The notes under the pieces are model-generated. The model was not told the DNA's origin. It searched no databases and worked only from the letters and a program-made list of their open reading frames with translations. Positions 8,938 to 17,797 of a DNA stretch of 64,000 bases are shown here, one piece after another. The first letter of the stretch is position 1, and every line of letters begins with the position of its first letter. Position numbers and translations under genes: made by a program. Source of the stretch: Denitromonas ohlonensis (GTDB lineage Bacteria > Pseudomonadota > Gammaproteobacteria > Burkholderiales > Rhodocyclaceae); NCBI RefSeq assembly GCF_007625205.1, contig NZ_VMNI01000002.1, positions 305,687 through 369,686 of the forward strand. The letters run 5' to 3'.

Positions 8938-10298
8938 CGCTCTGCCCCCCCATCGGGCTGCGCCGCCGGCAAACTGACCCGAACCCGCAACCCCGCCCCC
9001 GACGCGGGCGTTTCAAGCTCAAGCAGCCCGCGGTGGACGCGCACAATCTCCTGAACAATTGCCAGGCCCAGCCCCACCCCGCTGCCAGCGCTGCCCGGCG
9101 TGCGATAGAAACGGGTGAACACACGCTCGCGCTCTTGCGCCGAAATCCCCGGGCCATCGTCCTCAACGCTCAGCAGCACCCCACCGGCATGCGTCGCGCA
9201 ATGCAGGCTGACGCGACCACCGGTCGGCGCGTATTTCAGGGCGTTGTCCACCAGATTGGCCATCAGCTCGCGCAGCAGCGTTCCGTCACCCACCACCCTG
9301 GCCGACTGACGATGCACGCCAAGATCAATCTGTTTGCGGTCAGCCTGCGCCAACCAGTCGTCCAGCATGTCATCAATCAAGAACGCGAGATCGACTGGCG
9401 CGGCATCAAGGATCAATCGCTCACCCGCCTCGGCGCGCGCCAGTGCGAGCAGTTGATTCGCCAGGCGCGTCACACGCACTGTCGCACGGGTCACATGATC
9501 GAGTTGTTGCGGCCCCGGCGCAGCCCCCAGCAACTCGACCTGCATCTGCAAATTGGCCAATGGCGTGCGCAGCTGATGCGCTGCGTCTTGCAGAAAACCC
9601 CGCTGCTGTGCCTGTGCCGAGGCCAGACGCCCCAGCAAATCATTGAGTGCGTCGACCAAAGCGCGCAGTTCGAGCGGCACGCTGGCCGGATCAATCAAAC
9701 TCAAGTCGTTTCCACCTCGTTCGGCAAGGCGAGCACTCAGGCCGGCCAGCGGCGACAAACCTGACGGGATGGCAATTCGCACGATCGCCGCCCCCGCCAC
9801 CACCAAGCCAGCGATCGCCGCTACAAAGCCCAGCAGCAGCCGCTCAAGTGCGGCCTGCCGCTTGCCCAGCGTTTCAGCCACGGTGACATAGAAGCCACGG
9901 CCATCGACCGTCCGATGCAAGCGCACGCCGCGAATGGCCTGGCCGCGATAGACGGTGTCGTAGTAGTCGGGCGGTGCGTCAACGCTGATCGCATCGGCCG
10001 GCGGCAAATCGCCTTCTCCGGCAACCAGCGTGCCATCATCGTGCCGCACGCGATAGAAAATGGTATCCACCGTATCGGAGCGCAACAGCGCCACCCCGCC
10101 GTCGGCGATATCCATCCGCAACCGCTGCTCGCCGCCCCGGATACGCTCGGCCACACCATCGGCCAGATTCAACAGGCTCGCGTCATAAGCCGCGCCGATG
10201 ACGTCGATCGCCGTGCGGTGCGCCAGCACTCCGCCCATCAACGTAATCACACCCGGCAAGAGCAAGGCGCGAAGCAGTCGGCGGCGAAGACTAGACAC
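8934..10298 (-). CDS. TctE/QseC-like sensor histidine kinase
   Basis: 454 aa. Two membrane segments: residues about 10-27 (LLLPGVITLMGGVLA) and 155-180 (LLLGFVAAIAGLVVAGAAIV). The intervening periplasmic region of about 125 aa corresponds to a 2CSK_N/TctE-type sensor domain. A HAMP-like linker is followed by HisKA (FLQDAAHQLRTPLANLQ) and a HATPase with VDNALKYAP, EDDGPGI and GVGLGLAIV. The start lies 14 nt downstream of the paired OmpR-type regulator. It follows the symporter genes on the same strand, so it likely controls uptake of a carboxylate such as acetate or a tricarboxylate; the substrate is inferred from family and neighbourhood only. Its stop codon shares a CTAG tetranucleotide with the converging c-di-GMP gene. 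Confidence 0.9.
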   Translation of the reverse strand: MSSLRRRLLRALLLPGVITLMGGVLAHRTAIDVIGAAYDASLLNLADGVAERIRGGEQRLRMDIADGGVALLRSDTVDTIFYRVRHDDGTLVAGEGDLPPADAISVDAPPDYYDTVYRGQAIRGVRLHRTVDGRGFYVTVAETLGKRQAALERLLLGFVAAIAGLVVAGAAIVRIAIPSGLSPLAGLSARLAERGGNDLSLIDPASVPLELRALVDALNDLLGRLASAQAQQRGFLQDAAHQLRTPLANLQMQVELLGAAPGPQQLDHVTRATVRVTRLANQLLALARAEAGERLILDAAPVDLAFLIDDMLDDWLAQADRKQIDLGVHRQSARVVGDGTLLRELMANLVDNALKYAPTGGRVSLHCATHAGGVLLSVEDDGPGISAQERERVFTRFYRTPGSAGSGVGLGLAIVQEIVRVHRGLLELETPASGAGLRVRVSLPAAQPDGGAER

Positions 10299-10312
10299 GC
10301 AACATCCTCGAC

Positions 10313-10999
10313 TCAGGCATTGGCAGAACCACCGGCGTCCGGCGCCGGCGCGCCGCCCCGGAACTCAAGGCGATAGCCAAACCCGCGCACGCTCCGGATC
10401 ACCAGGCCGGCGACCTCAAGCCGCGGCCGCAAGCGGGAGATGTACACCTCCACCGCATTGGCCGAACCGTCGGCCACCAGGCGCTCTTTGGGCACGGTTC
10501 GCCCACCGGATTCCACCAAGGCGGCCAGCACAGCCCACTCGCGCCCGGTGAGCGTCATCGGCTCGCCCGAGAGTGTCGCCAGGTGATCTTCGGCGTCCAT
10601 CTTGAGCGGGCCAAACACTCGCTCGCTGCGCGCCAGATGGCCGATTCGGCGTGCCACCGCGCGCATTCTGGCTGACAGCTCGCCCAGCTCGAAGGGCTTG
10701 GCCAGGTAGTCGTCAGCCCCCAGATCGAGGCCGTAGATCCGATCCGACAAGGCATCGCGGGCCGTCACCAGAATCACCGCCACAGGCAGCTTGTCGGCGC
10801 GGATACCGCGCACCAGTTCATAGCCGGACAAGCCCGGCAGCCCCACGTCGATCAGTGCCATATCGATACCGCCGGCCGCCAGGCGGCGGCGGGCCACTTC
10901 GCCGTCGTCAACCGCCTCAACGGCCACGCCCTGCGCCTGCAGGTGAGTCACCATGCCATGGGCCAATTCGACATCATCTTCGACAACCAGTACGCGCAT
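10313..10999 (-). CDS. OmpR-family response regulator (TctD/QseB-like)
   Basis: 228 aa from ATG 10999; the longer upstream frame lacks sense, and the protein begins with the canonical MRVLVVEDD. The receiver contains the phospho-Asp in ALIDVGLPGLSG, the conserved Thr in VILVTARD and Lys in LAKPFELGEL. The C-terminal winged helix (about 130-225) has TGREWAVLAALVESGG and a recognition helix followed by VEVYISRLRPRLE and the wing RSVRGFGYRLE. Partner of the kinase 14 nt downstream. Likely target: the symporter operon upstream on the same strand, or its promoter at 13208-13393. Confidence 0.93.
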   Translation of the reverse strand: MRVLVVEDDVELAHGMVTHLQAQGVAVEAVDDGEVARRRLAAGGIDMALIDVGLPGLSGYELVRGIRADKLPVAVILVTARDALSDRIYGLDLGADDYLAKPFELGELSARMRAVARRIGHLARSERVFGPLKMDAEDHLATLSGEPMTLTGREWAVLAALVESGGRTVPKERLVADGSANAVEVYISRLRPRLEVAGLVIRSVRGFGYRLEFRGGAPAPDAGGSANA

Positions 11000-11149
11000 T
11001 TCAGTCCTTTTACGCCTCACACCCTGGCACCTCACGCGCCTAGCAAAGTGTAGCCCGGCCACGCCCGCTGGCAAGCCACCGCACACGCGATTCGCAAAGA
11101 AAAACTCCCGCCGTAGCGGGAGTCTTTCAACACAACGTCACAAAGACAC
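11000..11149. other. Intergenic region between symporter and regulator
   Basis: Contains the symporter terminator (11097-11126) and about 90 bp that should hold the promoter of the two-component genes. The terminator implies that the regulator and kinase have their own promoter, though read-through cannot be excluded. Confidence 0.6.
11097..11126 (-). terminator. Rho-independent terminator of the symporter operon
   Basis: Perfect 8-bp stem ACTCCCGC (11104-11111) / GCGGGAGT (11116-11123) with a 4-nt loop. On the minus strand it is followed by a T-run (A-run at 11098-11103 of the plus strand). It lies 24 nt after the symporter stop. Confidence 0.9.
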
Positions 11150-12928
11150 TTAGTGCGTCGCGCCACCGGCACCACGCGGGGTGCGGATGTCTTCGACCAA
11201 GTGCTGGATATGCTCCGGGCACGGGGCCGTAAACTTCGCCACAGTGAAGGCAACCGCCATGTTCAGCAGCGCACCAATCGAACCAATACCTTCCGGCGAG
11301 ATGCCGAACAGCCAGTTCGCCGGGATGTTCTCTGCCATCGGCGTGATGAAGATCCCCTTGAAGTAGAGGATGTAGCCGAAGGTGAAGATCAGGCCGCTCA
11401 ACATACCGGCAATGGCGCCTTCCTTGTTCATCGTCTTGGAGAAGATGCCCAGAAGGATGGTCGGGAACAGCGAGGCGCAGGCCAGACCGAAGGCGAAGGC
11501 CACCACCTGTGCCACAAACCCTGGTGGGTTGTAACCCAGATAGCCGGCGATACCCACCGCAACCGCGGCCGCCAGACGACCGGCCAGCAGCTCCGATTTT
11601 TCCGACAGATCCGGTGTCAGGATGCCCTTCATCAGGTCATGCGAGATGGCGGAGGAGATCACCAGCAGCAGACCGGCAGCGGTCGACAGTGCGGCAGCGA
11701 TACCACCTGCGGCCACCAGCGCGATCACCCAGTTGGGCAGCCTGGCGATTTCCGGGTTGGCCAGCACCATGATGTCGCGGTCAACCGTCAGCTCGTTGCC
11801 TTTCCAACCCGCGGCTTCCACCTTGGCGTTGAATTCAGCATCCTTGGACTTGTCGTTGTAGTACTGGATGCGGCCGTCACCGTTCTTGTCTTCGAACTTG
11901 ATCAGCTTGGTCGCTTCCCAGCGCTTCATCCAATCCGGACGCTGCTCATAGTTCAGGCCGTTGCCCTCTGCGAAGACCTCACCCGTCAGAACGCCCGGGG
12001 TCATCGTGGCATGCAGGTTGTAACGCGCCATGGCGCCAACTGCCGGAGCCGTGGTGTAAAGGATGGAGATGAACACCAGCGCCCAGCCAGCGGACGAGCG
12101 AGCGTCCTTGACTTTCGGCACGGTGAAGAAGCGCACGATCACGTGGGGCAGACCGGCGGTACCGGCCATCAGCGCGAAGGTAATGGCGATCACGTCGACC
12201 ATCGACTTGTTGCCCGAGGTGTATTCCTGGAAGCCCAGGTCACGCACCACCATGTCCAGCTTGGCCAGGAACGGCTCACCGGAGGCCACCGCCCCACCCA
12301 GACCCAGCTGCGGGAAGACGTTGCCGGTCAGGTTCAGCGAAATGAAGATCGCCGGCACCATGTAGGCGAAGATCAGCACGCAGTACTGCGCCACCTGGGT
12401 GTAGGTCACGCCCTTCATGCCGCCGAGCACGGCGTAGAAGAACACCAGACCCATACCGACGAGCAGACCGGTGACGATATCGACCTCGAGGAAGCGCGAG
12501 AACACGATACCGACGCCGCGCATCTGGCCGGCCACGTAGGTGAAGGAGATGAAGATCAGGCAGATCACCGCCACCAGACGCGCACCGTTCGAGTAGTAAC
12601 GGTCACCAATGAACTGGGGCACCGTAAACTTGCCAAACTTGCGAAGGTAGGGGGCGAGCAGCACGGCGAGCAGCACATAGCCGCCGGTCCAGCCCATCAG
12701 GTAAACCGAGCCGCCGTAGCCCAGGAAGGCGATCAGGCCGGCCATCGAGATAAAGGACGCTGCGGACATCCAGTCAGCGGCCGTTGCCATGCCGTTGACC
12801 ACCGGGTGCACACCGCCACCGGCCACATAGAAGTCGCTGGTGCTGCCGGCACGGGCCCAGATCGCCACGCCGATATACAGCGCGAAGGACAGGCCGACGA
12901 CGACGAAGGTTAGTGTTTTCAAATCCAT
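11150..12928 (-). CDS. Sodium:solute symporter, VC_2705/ActP-like subfamily
   Basis: 592 aa, SSS family with about 13 membrane segments. It starts with a reentrant-type N-terminus (TFVVVGLSFALYIGVAIW) and family signatures such as FYVAGGGVHPVVNGMATAAD, GGMKGVTYTQVAQY, GTAGLPHVIVRFFTV and AALSTAAGLLLVISSAISHD. The subfamily is the one that pairs with a small DUF4212 subunit, whose gene sits 12 nt upstream. Family members carry acetate or related short-chain carboxylates with Na+; the substrate here is not proven. Between two membrane segments lies a hydrophilic insert (about residues 315-390) holding an EF-hand-like loop, DKNGDGRI, discussed as a finding. It is followed by a strong terminator. 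Confidence 0.92.
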   Translation of the reverse strand: MDLKTLTFVVVGLSFALYIGVAIWARAGSTSDFYVAGGGVHPVVNGMATAADWMSAASFISMAGLIAFLGYGGSVYLMGWTGGYVLLAVLLAPYLRKFGKFTVPQFIGDRYYSNGARLVAVICLIFISFTYVAGQMRGVGIVFSRFLEVDIVTGLLVGMGLVFFYAVLGGMKGVTYTQVAQYCVLIFAYMVPAIFISLNLTGNVFPQLGLGGAVASGEPFLAKLDMVVRDLGFQEYTSGNKSMVDVIAITFALMAGTAGLPHVIVRFFTVPKVKDARSSAGWALVFISILYTTAPAVGAMARYNLHATMTPGVLTGEVFAEGNGLNYEQRPDWMKRWEATKLIKFEDKNGDGRIQYYNDKSKDAEFNAKVEAAGWKGNELTVDRDIMVLANPEIARLPNWVIALVAAGGIAAALSTAAGLLLVISSAISHDLMKGILTPDLSEKSELLAGRLAAAVAVGIAGYLGYNPPGFVAQVVAFAFGLACASLFPTILLGIFSKTMNKEGAIAGMLSGLIFTFGYILYFKGIFITPMAENIPANWLFGISPEGIGSIGALLNMAVAFTVAKFTAPCPEHIQHLVEDIRTPRGAGGATH

Positions 12929-12940
12929 GTCTTGCGCCCC

Positions 12941-13207
12941 TTAGTCTTCGTGAACGTCGTGTTCGCGGTCGATCTTGTTCATGCGCGCCGCGTACCAGAA
13001 GATCAGGATCAAAAATACGTAAATCGAGCCTTGCTGAGCGAACCAGAAGCCCAGCGGATAGCCGCCCAGGTGAATGCTGTCGAGCGCCGGCTGCAAAATG
13101 ATGCCGAAACCGAACGACACGACAAACCACAGGATGAGAATCACGGTCAGCAGACTGAGCGTCGCCTTCCAGTAAGCCTCACCTGATTTTTTATCAGGGG
13201 ATGTCAT
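12941..13207 (-). CDS. Symporter small subunit (DUF4212)
   Basis: 88 aa with two membrane segments (LSLLTVILILWFVVSFGFGI and FWFAQQGSIYVFLILIFWYA) separated by a short loop containing LGGYPLGFW, and a charged tail NKIDREHDVHED. This is the conserved small partner of VC_2705-type sodium symporters. AGGAGA lies just before the ATG. First gene of the minus-strand symporter operon. Confidence 0.93.
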   Translation of the reverse strand: MTSPDKKSGEAYWKATLSLLTVILILWFVVSFGFGIILQPALDSIHLGGYPLGFWFAQQGSIYVFLILIFWYAARMNKIDREHDVHED

Positions 13208-13393
13208 TGTGTTGTCTCCTCACGAAGTGTTTTGAGCGCACATGCGGTGCACGCGCTGGCAGCACTTTATGTCCGGAGCACTTACGCGATGCTTGCTCGA
13301 AGCTTACGATTTGCTGAATTTTCCATCAGCGCGCCGCGCGACGTGTCGAAACCCTTTTCGGTACCATGAACACCTCACCATCGGAAAACCATC
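13208..13393. promoter_or_regulatory. Divergent promoter region (symporter operon / FolE-like operon)
   Basis: 186 bp between divergently transcribed operons, so promoters for both must lie here. I see no clear hexamer pair, sigma-54 site or known operator. It is the expected binding region of the TctD-like regulator if that regulator controls the symporter. Confidence 0.5.
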
Positions 13394-14026
13394 ATGTCTG
13401 ACGATTGCCACCACGCTCCCGCCCCGCGCCGCGGCATCGGCATTGCCCGCGAAGGCGATTTCGACCCGGTCGCCTTCGAGAAAGCCGTCGGTGACATGCT
13501 GCGCGCCTGCGGCGTATCGACAGACGGCCCGCACACCGGACGCACCGTCCAGCGCGTGCGCGAATTGTGGCAAAAGCGCCTGCTCGGCGGCTACGAGCTC
13601 GACCCCGCCGACGCCCTCGGCGATGGCTTTGAAGACCCCCGCCGCGACATGGTCGTGGTGCGTGGCATCGCGGTGCATGGCATCTGCCCGCACCACCTCG
13701 TACCGTTTCGCGGCGTCGCCCACGTCGCTTACATCCCCGGCGGCCGTCTGCATGGCTTCGGTCGCATCGCGCGCATGGTGGACGCCATCGGCCACCGCTT
13801 CACCTATCAGGAATGGATGACTCGCGACATCGCCGACGTGCTCGTCCAGCACGGCCAGGCCGCCGGCGCCGCCTGCCTGATCGAAGCCGAGCAACTGTGC
13901 CTGCTGCTGGGCGAGGATCGCCGCGGCGACGAGCGCGTGATCACCCAGGCCTTTGCCGGCAGCTTCGAAAATGATCTGCAGGCGCGCAACGAATTCATGC
14001 GCGCGATTGGACCCAGCCCTCGCTGA
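13394..14026 (+). CDS. Divergent GTP cyclohydrolase I-like protein
   Basis: 210 aa, GTP cyclohydrolase I (FolE) fold: HGICPHHLVPFRGVAHVAYIP matches the FolE zinc/catalytic core, and FENDLQARNEFMRAI matches the C-terminus. Zinc ligands are preserved as Cys98, His101 and Cys169 with the E. coli spacing (Cys110/His113/Cys181). However, the residue equivalent to catalytic His179 is Gln167 (EAEQLC), the Ser-Lys of the GTP site reads Gly-Arg (GFGRIARMV), and the ARG motif after Cys181 is altered. It could be a true but variant FolE or a paralogue with different chemistry. Head gene of a tightly packed set; the next ATG is 5 nt away. Confidence 0.8.
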   Translation: MSDDCHHAPAPRRGIGIAREGDFDPVAFEKAVGDMLRACGVSTDGPHTGRTVQRVRELWQKRLLGGYELDPADALGDGFEDPRRDMVVVRGIAVHGICPHHLVPFRGVAHVAYIPGGRLHGFGRIARMVDAIGHRFTYQEWMTRDIADVLVQHGQAAGAACLIEAEQLCLLLGEDRRGDERVITQAFAGSFENDLQARNEFMRAIGPSPR

Positions 14027-14031
14027 CCCCC

Positions 14032-15252
14032 ATGTCCGACACCCTGTTGCGGCGCATTGCGCTCATCGCAGCCCCGATGTTTCTCGCGGCCTGCCAAACC
14101 ACGCCTTACGAATCCCGCCCCTCACCCTCGCTGCCGCCGGCGGTGCCGGGGCAAGTCACGCCCGCCCCCAGCCAGCCGCCACAGCCCACAGCGCCGGTGC
14201 AGGAGGCGCCAGTCACGCAGTGGCCGCTCACGCCACCCGCAGGTCCGCGCCTGAGCGCGGCCGATCTGCTCCCCGGCGGCATCCCCGATCGCCCGGGCTG
14301 GGCACGCGACATCGACACCGCGCTCGACCACCTCGGCGTACCCCGCAGCGCCGAAACGCTGTGCGCCGCCATGGGCGTGATCGAACAGGAGTCCACCTGG
14401 CAAGCCGACCCGGTGGTAGCCGGCCTGCCGCGCATCGTGCGCAAAGAGATCGACAGCCGCGCCGAACGCTACGGCATCCCCAAAATCGTCGTCAGCGCGG
14501 CGCTCGAGAAATCCTCGCCCGACGGCCGCAGCTACGCCAAACGCATCGCCGCGCTGCGCACCGAAAAGCAGATGAACATGCTGTTCGAAGACATGCTCTC
14601 CGAACTGCCGCTGGGCAAGACCCTGCTGTCAGGCTTCAACCCGATCCGCACCGGCGGGCCGATGCAGGTCAGCATCGCCTTCGCCGAAGACCACCTGCGC
14701 CAGCGCCCCTTCCCTTACCCGCGCACCGGCAGCGTCCGGCACGAAGTGTTCACCCGCCGCGGCGGGCTCTACTTCGGCATCGCCAACCTGCTCGACTACC
14801 CCGCCGACTACCCGCACCCGCGCTACCGCTTCGCCGATTTCAACGCCGGGCAATACAGCAGCCGCAACGCCGCCTTCCAGAGCGCGATCACCCGCGTCTC
14901 CGGCCGCAAGCTCGCGCCGGATGGCGACCTGCTGCGCTACCAAGGCAAATCGCCCAGCGACGAGGTCAGCAGCACCGAGGCCGCCTTGCGTGCGATCGCC
15001 GGCCAACTGCACCTCAGCGCCCGCCAGATCCGCAGCGATCTGACGCGCGAAAAATCGGCGGACTTCAGCCACACCCGACTCTATGACCGCCTGTGGCAAC
15101 TGGCCGAGCGCAAGGCAGGGCGGGCATTGCCGCGCGAGCAGATGCCCGACATCCTGCTCAAGAGCCCGAAAATCCAGCGCAAGCTCACCACCGCCTGGTT
15201 TGCCAAACGGGTCGAATGGCGTTACGACCGCTGCCTGGCGCGCGAGCGCTGA
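14032..15252 (+). CDS. DUF1615 family lipoprotein
   Basis: 406 aa. Lipoprotein signal (RRIALIAAPMFLAAC, Cys21), a Pro-rich linker to about residue 70, then the DUF1615 domain (LSAADLLPGGIPDRPGWARD through the C-terminus). The family has a soluble-lytic-transglycosylase flavour (MGVIEQESTWQADP resembles the catalytic-Glu helix of SLT-type domains, and GGPMQVS the following motif), suggesting peptidoglycan hydrolysis. That is an inference from motif resemblance. Located between the FolE-like and deacetylase-like genes, with a 1-nt overlap with the latter. Confidence 0.88.
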   Translation: MSDTLLRRIALIAAPMFLAACQTTPYESRPSPSLPPAVPGQVTPAPSQPPQPTAPVQEAPVTQWPLTPPAGPRLSAADLLPGGIPDRPGWARDIDTALDHLGVPRSAETLCAAMGVIEQESTWQADPVVAGLPRIVRKEIDSRAERYGIPKIVVSAALEKSSPDGRSYAKRIAALRTEKQMNMLFEDMLSELPLGKTLLSGFNPIRTGGPMQVSIAFAEDHLRQRPFPYPRTGSVRHEVFTRRGGLYFGIANLLDYPADYPHPRYRFADFNAGQYSSRNAAFQSAITRVSGRKLAPDGDLLRYQGKSPSDEVSSTEAALRAIAGQLHLSARQIRSDLTREKSADFSHTRLYDRLWQLAERKAGRALPREQMPDILLKSPKIQRKLTTAWFAKRVEWRYDRCLARER

Positions 15253-16169
15253 TGGCGCCGCGGATGCAACTTTTCTACGCCGACCATTTCGTGCTACCGC
15301 TGCCACCGGGACACCGCTTCCCGATGGAAAAATACAGCCGCCTGCGCGAACAGCTGACGGCCAGCGGCCAGTTCGAGGCCACCGATTTCTGCGTGCCCGA
15401 CGCCGCCGACGACACCGCCTTGCTCCGCGCCCACAGCGCCGACTATCTCCAGCGCGTGGTCACCGGCACACTCACCGAGGCCGAGCAGCGCCGCATCGGC
15501 TTCCCGTGGTCGCCCGAGATGGTCGAGCGCTCGCGCCGCTCCGCTGGCGCCACGCTGGCCGCCTGCCGCAGCGCGCTTGAGACGGGTTGCGCGGCCAACA
15601 TGGCCGGCGGCACCCACCACGCCCACCGCGAGTTCGGCTCGGGCTTTTGCGTATTCAACGACGCCGCCGTAGCCGCGCTGGCGATGCGCGCCGAAGGCCG
15701 TGTGGCCCGCGTCGCCATCATCGACTGCGATGTGCACCAGGGCGACGGCACGGCGGCCATCCTCGCCAACACACCCGAGGTGTTCACGCTCAGCCTGCAT
15801 GGCGACAAGAACTTTCCCTTCCGCAAGACGGTGTCCGATCACGACATCGCCCTGCCCGACGGCACCGGCGACGCCGACTACCTGGCTGCCCTGGCGCCGG
15901 CGCTCGACACGGTGTTCACCCACTTCCGGCCCGAACTGGTGATCTACCTCGCCGGCGCCGACCCCTTTGAAGGCGACCGCCTCGGCCGCCTGTCCCTCAG
16001 CTTCGACGGCCTCGCCCAACGCGACGCGCTGGTGCTCGGCACCTGTCGCGACCAGCGCATTCCCGTTGCCATCGCCATGGCCGGCGGCTATGGTCATGAC
16101 ATCAACGACACCGTCGCCATCCACGCCACCACATTACTCACAGCCGCCCGGCTGTTCCGGAGTACCTGA
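15252..16169 (+). CDS. Histone-deacetylase-like zinc amidohydrolase
   Basis: 305 aa from the ATG in the TGATG overlap with the previous gene. Class II-like arginase/deacetylase fold: His-His pair in GGTHHAHREFGSGFCVFND, zinc ligands Asp160 and His162 in DCDVHQGDGT and Asp237 in AGADPF, and the transition-state Tyr280 in GGYGHD. All catalytic residues are present. Bacterial members deacetylate small molecules such as polyamines or acetoin-type compounds; the substrate cannot be deduced. It is part of a translationally coupled series, with the next gene starting on its stop codon. Confidence 0.92.
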   Translation: MAPRMQLFYADHFVLPLPPGHRFPMEKYSRLREQLTASGQFEATDFCVPDAADDTALLRAHSADYLQRVVTGTLTEAEQRRIGFPWSPEMVERSRRSAGATLAACRSALETGCAANMAGGTHHAHREFGSGFCVFNDAAVAALAMRAEGRVARVAIIDCDVHQGDGTAAILANTPEVFTLSLHGDKNFPFRKTVSDHDIALPDGTGDADYLAALAPALDTVFTHFRPELVIYLAGADPFEGDRLGRLSLSFDGLAQRDALVLGTCRDQRIPVAIAMAGGYGHDINDTVAIHATTLLTAARLFRST

Positions 16170-16921
16170 TGCAAGAAGAATCCCGAATCGCCCTACTCAT
16201 CGACGCCGACAACTGCCCCGCCAGCAAGATCGACCTGATGCTCGACGAACTGGCCAAATACGGCGTCACCAACATCCGCCGCGCCTATGGCAACTGGAAG
16301 AGCAGCAGCCTCAACGGCTGGGCCGACAAGGTGCACGAGTTCGCCATCCAGCCCGTGCAGCAATTCGCCTACACCAAGGGCAAGAACGCCACCGACTCGG
16401 CCATGATCATCGACGCCATGGACCTGCTCTACACCCAGCAGCTCGACGGCTTCTGCCTCGCCTCGTCCGATTCCGACTTCACCCCGCTGGTCATGCGCAT
16501 CCGCGCCAACGGGCTCAAGGTGTATGGCTTTGGCGAGAAGAAAACACCGATGCCCTTCGTCAATGCCTGCTCGCGCTTCCTCTACCTTGAAAACCTGATC
16601 GTCGAATCCGCCGATGACACCGCCCCCGCAGCGGCCAAACCGGAGCGCGTCAGCAGCAAGGCGCTGCGTGGCGATTCGCGCATCACCAGTTTGCTGCGCA
16701 ACGCGGTCGAAGCCTGCGCCGACGAGGAAGACAACTGGGCCAGCCTGTCGTCGATCGGCTCGCACATCAGCAACCAGACGCCGTTCGACCCACGCAACTA
16801 CGGCTACAAAAAACTCGGCGACCTGATCGAAGCCACCGGCCTGTTCGAGTCCGTACGCCGCGGCAGCCACCTCTACCTGCGCGACAAGCGCAACAAGGGC
16901 AAAGGCAGCGCCGGTACGTGA
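16169..16921 (+). CDS. NYN nuclease domain protein with C-terminal LOTUS/OST-HTH domain
   Basis: 250 aa. The NYN (PIN-like RNase) domain spans about 1-145 with LLIDADNCPASK, the acidic TDSAMIIDAMDLL and ASSDSDFTPLVMRIR, i.e. the full set of metal-binding Asp residues. An OST-HTH/LOTUS domain follows at about 170-240 (RITSLLRNAVEACADEEDN, FDPRNYGYKKLGDLIEATG). By family an RNA-binding ribonuclease or RNA-processing factor in the cytoplasm. The start overlaps the upstream stop by 1 nt, and its own stop overlaps the next GTG start. Confidence 0.93.
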   Translation: MQEESRIALLIDADNCPASKIDLMLDELAKYGVTNIRRAYGNWKSSSLNGWADKVHEFAIQPVQQFAYTKGKNATDSAMIIDAMDLLYTQQLDGFCLASSDSDFTPLVMRIRANGLKVYGFGEKKTPMPFVNACSRFLYLENLIVESADDTAPAAAKPERVSSKALRGDSRITSLLRNAVEACADEEDNWASLSSIGSHISNQTPFDPRNYGYKKLGDLIEATGLFESVRRGSHLYLRDKRNKGKGSAGT

Positions 16922-17730
16922 GCGTGCTGATCGGCGTCGACTTCACCTCGGCGCCACGCGCGGCCAAACCAATTACGGTGGCGCACGGCCGACTGGCGGG
17001 TGAGGAAATTCACCTCGACCGCCTGTCAGCCCTGCCCGACTGGCCGTCCTTCGACGCCCTGCTCAACACACCCGGCCCCTGGCTGGGCGCCTTCGACTTC
17101 CCCTTTGGTCTGCCGCGCGACGGCCTCGCGGCGCTGGGCTGGCCGCACGCCGACTGGGCGACGCAGGTGCGCCATGTCGCCACGCTCAGCAAAGCCGACT
17201 TTCGCGCCGCGCTCGACGCCGACCGCCAGCGCCGGCCCATGGGCGCCCGCTACCCGCACCGCCACACCGACGCCGCCGCCGGCTCGCACAGCCCGATGAA
17301 GCTGGTCAATCCGCCCGTCGGGCTGATGTTTTTCGAGGGCGCGCCACGCCTGCTTGCCGCGGGCTGTCGCTTGCCCGGCCTGCACGACGGCGACCCGGCG
17401 CGCATCGCGGTCGAGGCCTACCCCGGGCTGCTCGCCCGGCGCATCACGCGGGCCTCCTACAAGAGTGACACCCGCCGCAAGCAAAGCCCCGAGCGGCTCG
17501 CGGCACGGCAACACATCGTCGCCGAACTGATCGCCGGCACCGCACTGGCGGGACTGCGTCTGGCGCTGACGCCTGAACAACGCGCGTCCTTGGTCGCCGA
17601 TGCCCGCGGCGACTGGCTCGATGCCGTACTCGCACTGGCGCAAGCGGCCTGGTGCGCCCGCCATGGCGCCCCCCGATTTGGCATGCCAGCACACGCCGAC
17701 CCGCTCGAAGGCTGGATCGCCACCGCCTGA
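16918..17730 (+). CDS. DUF429 family protein
   Basis: 270 aa from a GTG start overlapping the previous stop (GTGA). The N-terminus VLIGVDFTSAP and the strand-Asp pattern GAFDFPFGLPR are typical of DUF429 (RNase H-like fold, predicted nuclease). A conserved Asp near the end (DARGDWLDAVLALAQAAW) would complete an acidic site. The substrate is unknown. The gene sits between an NYN nuclease and an NAD(P)HX repair enzyme in the same packed run. Confidence 0.8.
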   Translation: MSVLIGVDFTSAPRAAKPITVAHGRLAGEEIHLDRLSALPDWPSFDALLNTPGPWLGAFDFPFGLPRDGLAALGWPHADWATQVRHVATLSKADFRAALDADRQRRPMGARYPHRHTDAAAGSHSPMKLVNPPVGLMFFEGAPRLLAAGCRLPGLHDGDPARIAVEAYPGLLARRITRASYKSDTRRKQSPERLAARQHIVAELIAGTALAGLRLALTPEQRASLVADARGDWLDAVLALAQAAWCARHGAPRFGMPAHADPLEGWIATA

Positions 17731-17797
17731 GGCCGGCACGCCACACCGTTTGAAACGCGTAGAATGTGCCCTCTCTGACGTCCTGGGCACACACGCC

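Noticed and set aside
11153..12913. 586-codon plus-strand open frame
   Set aside because: Antisense of the symporter; His/Arg/Gly-rich with no protein sense.
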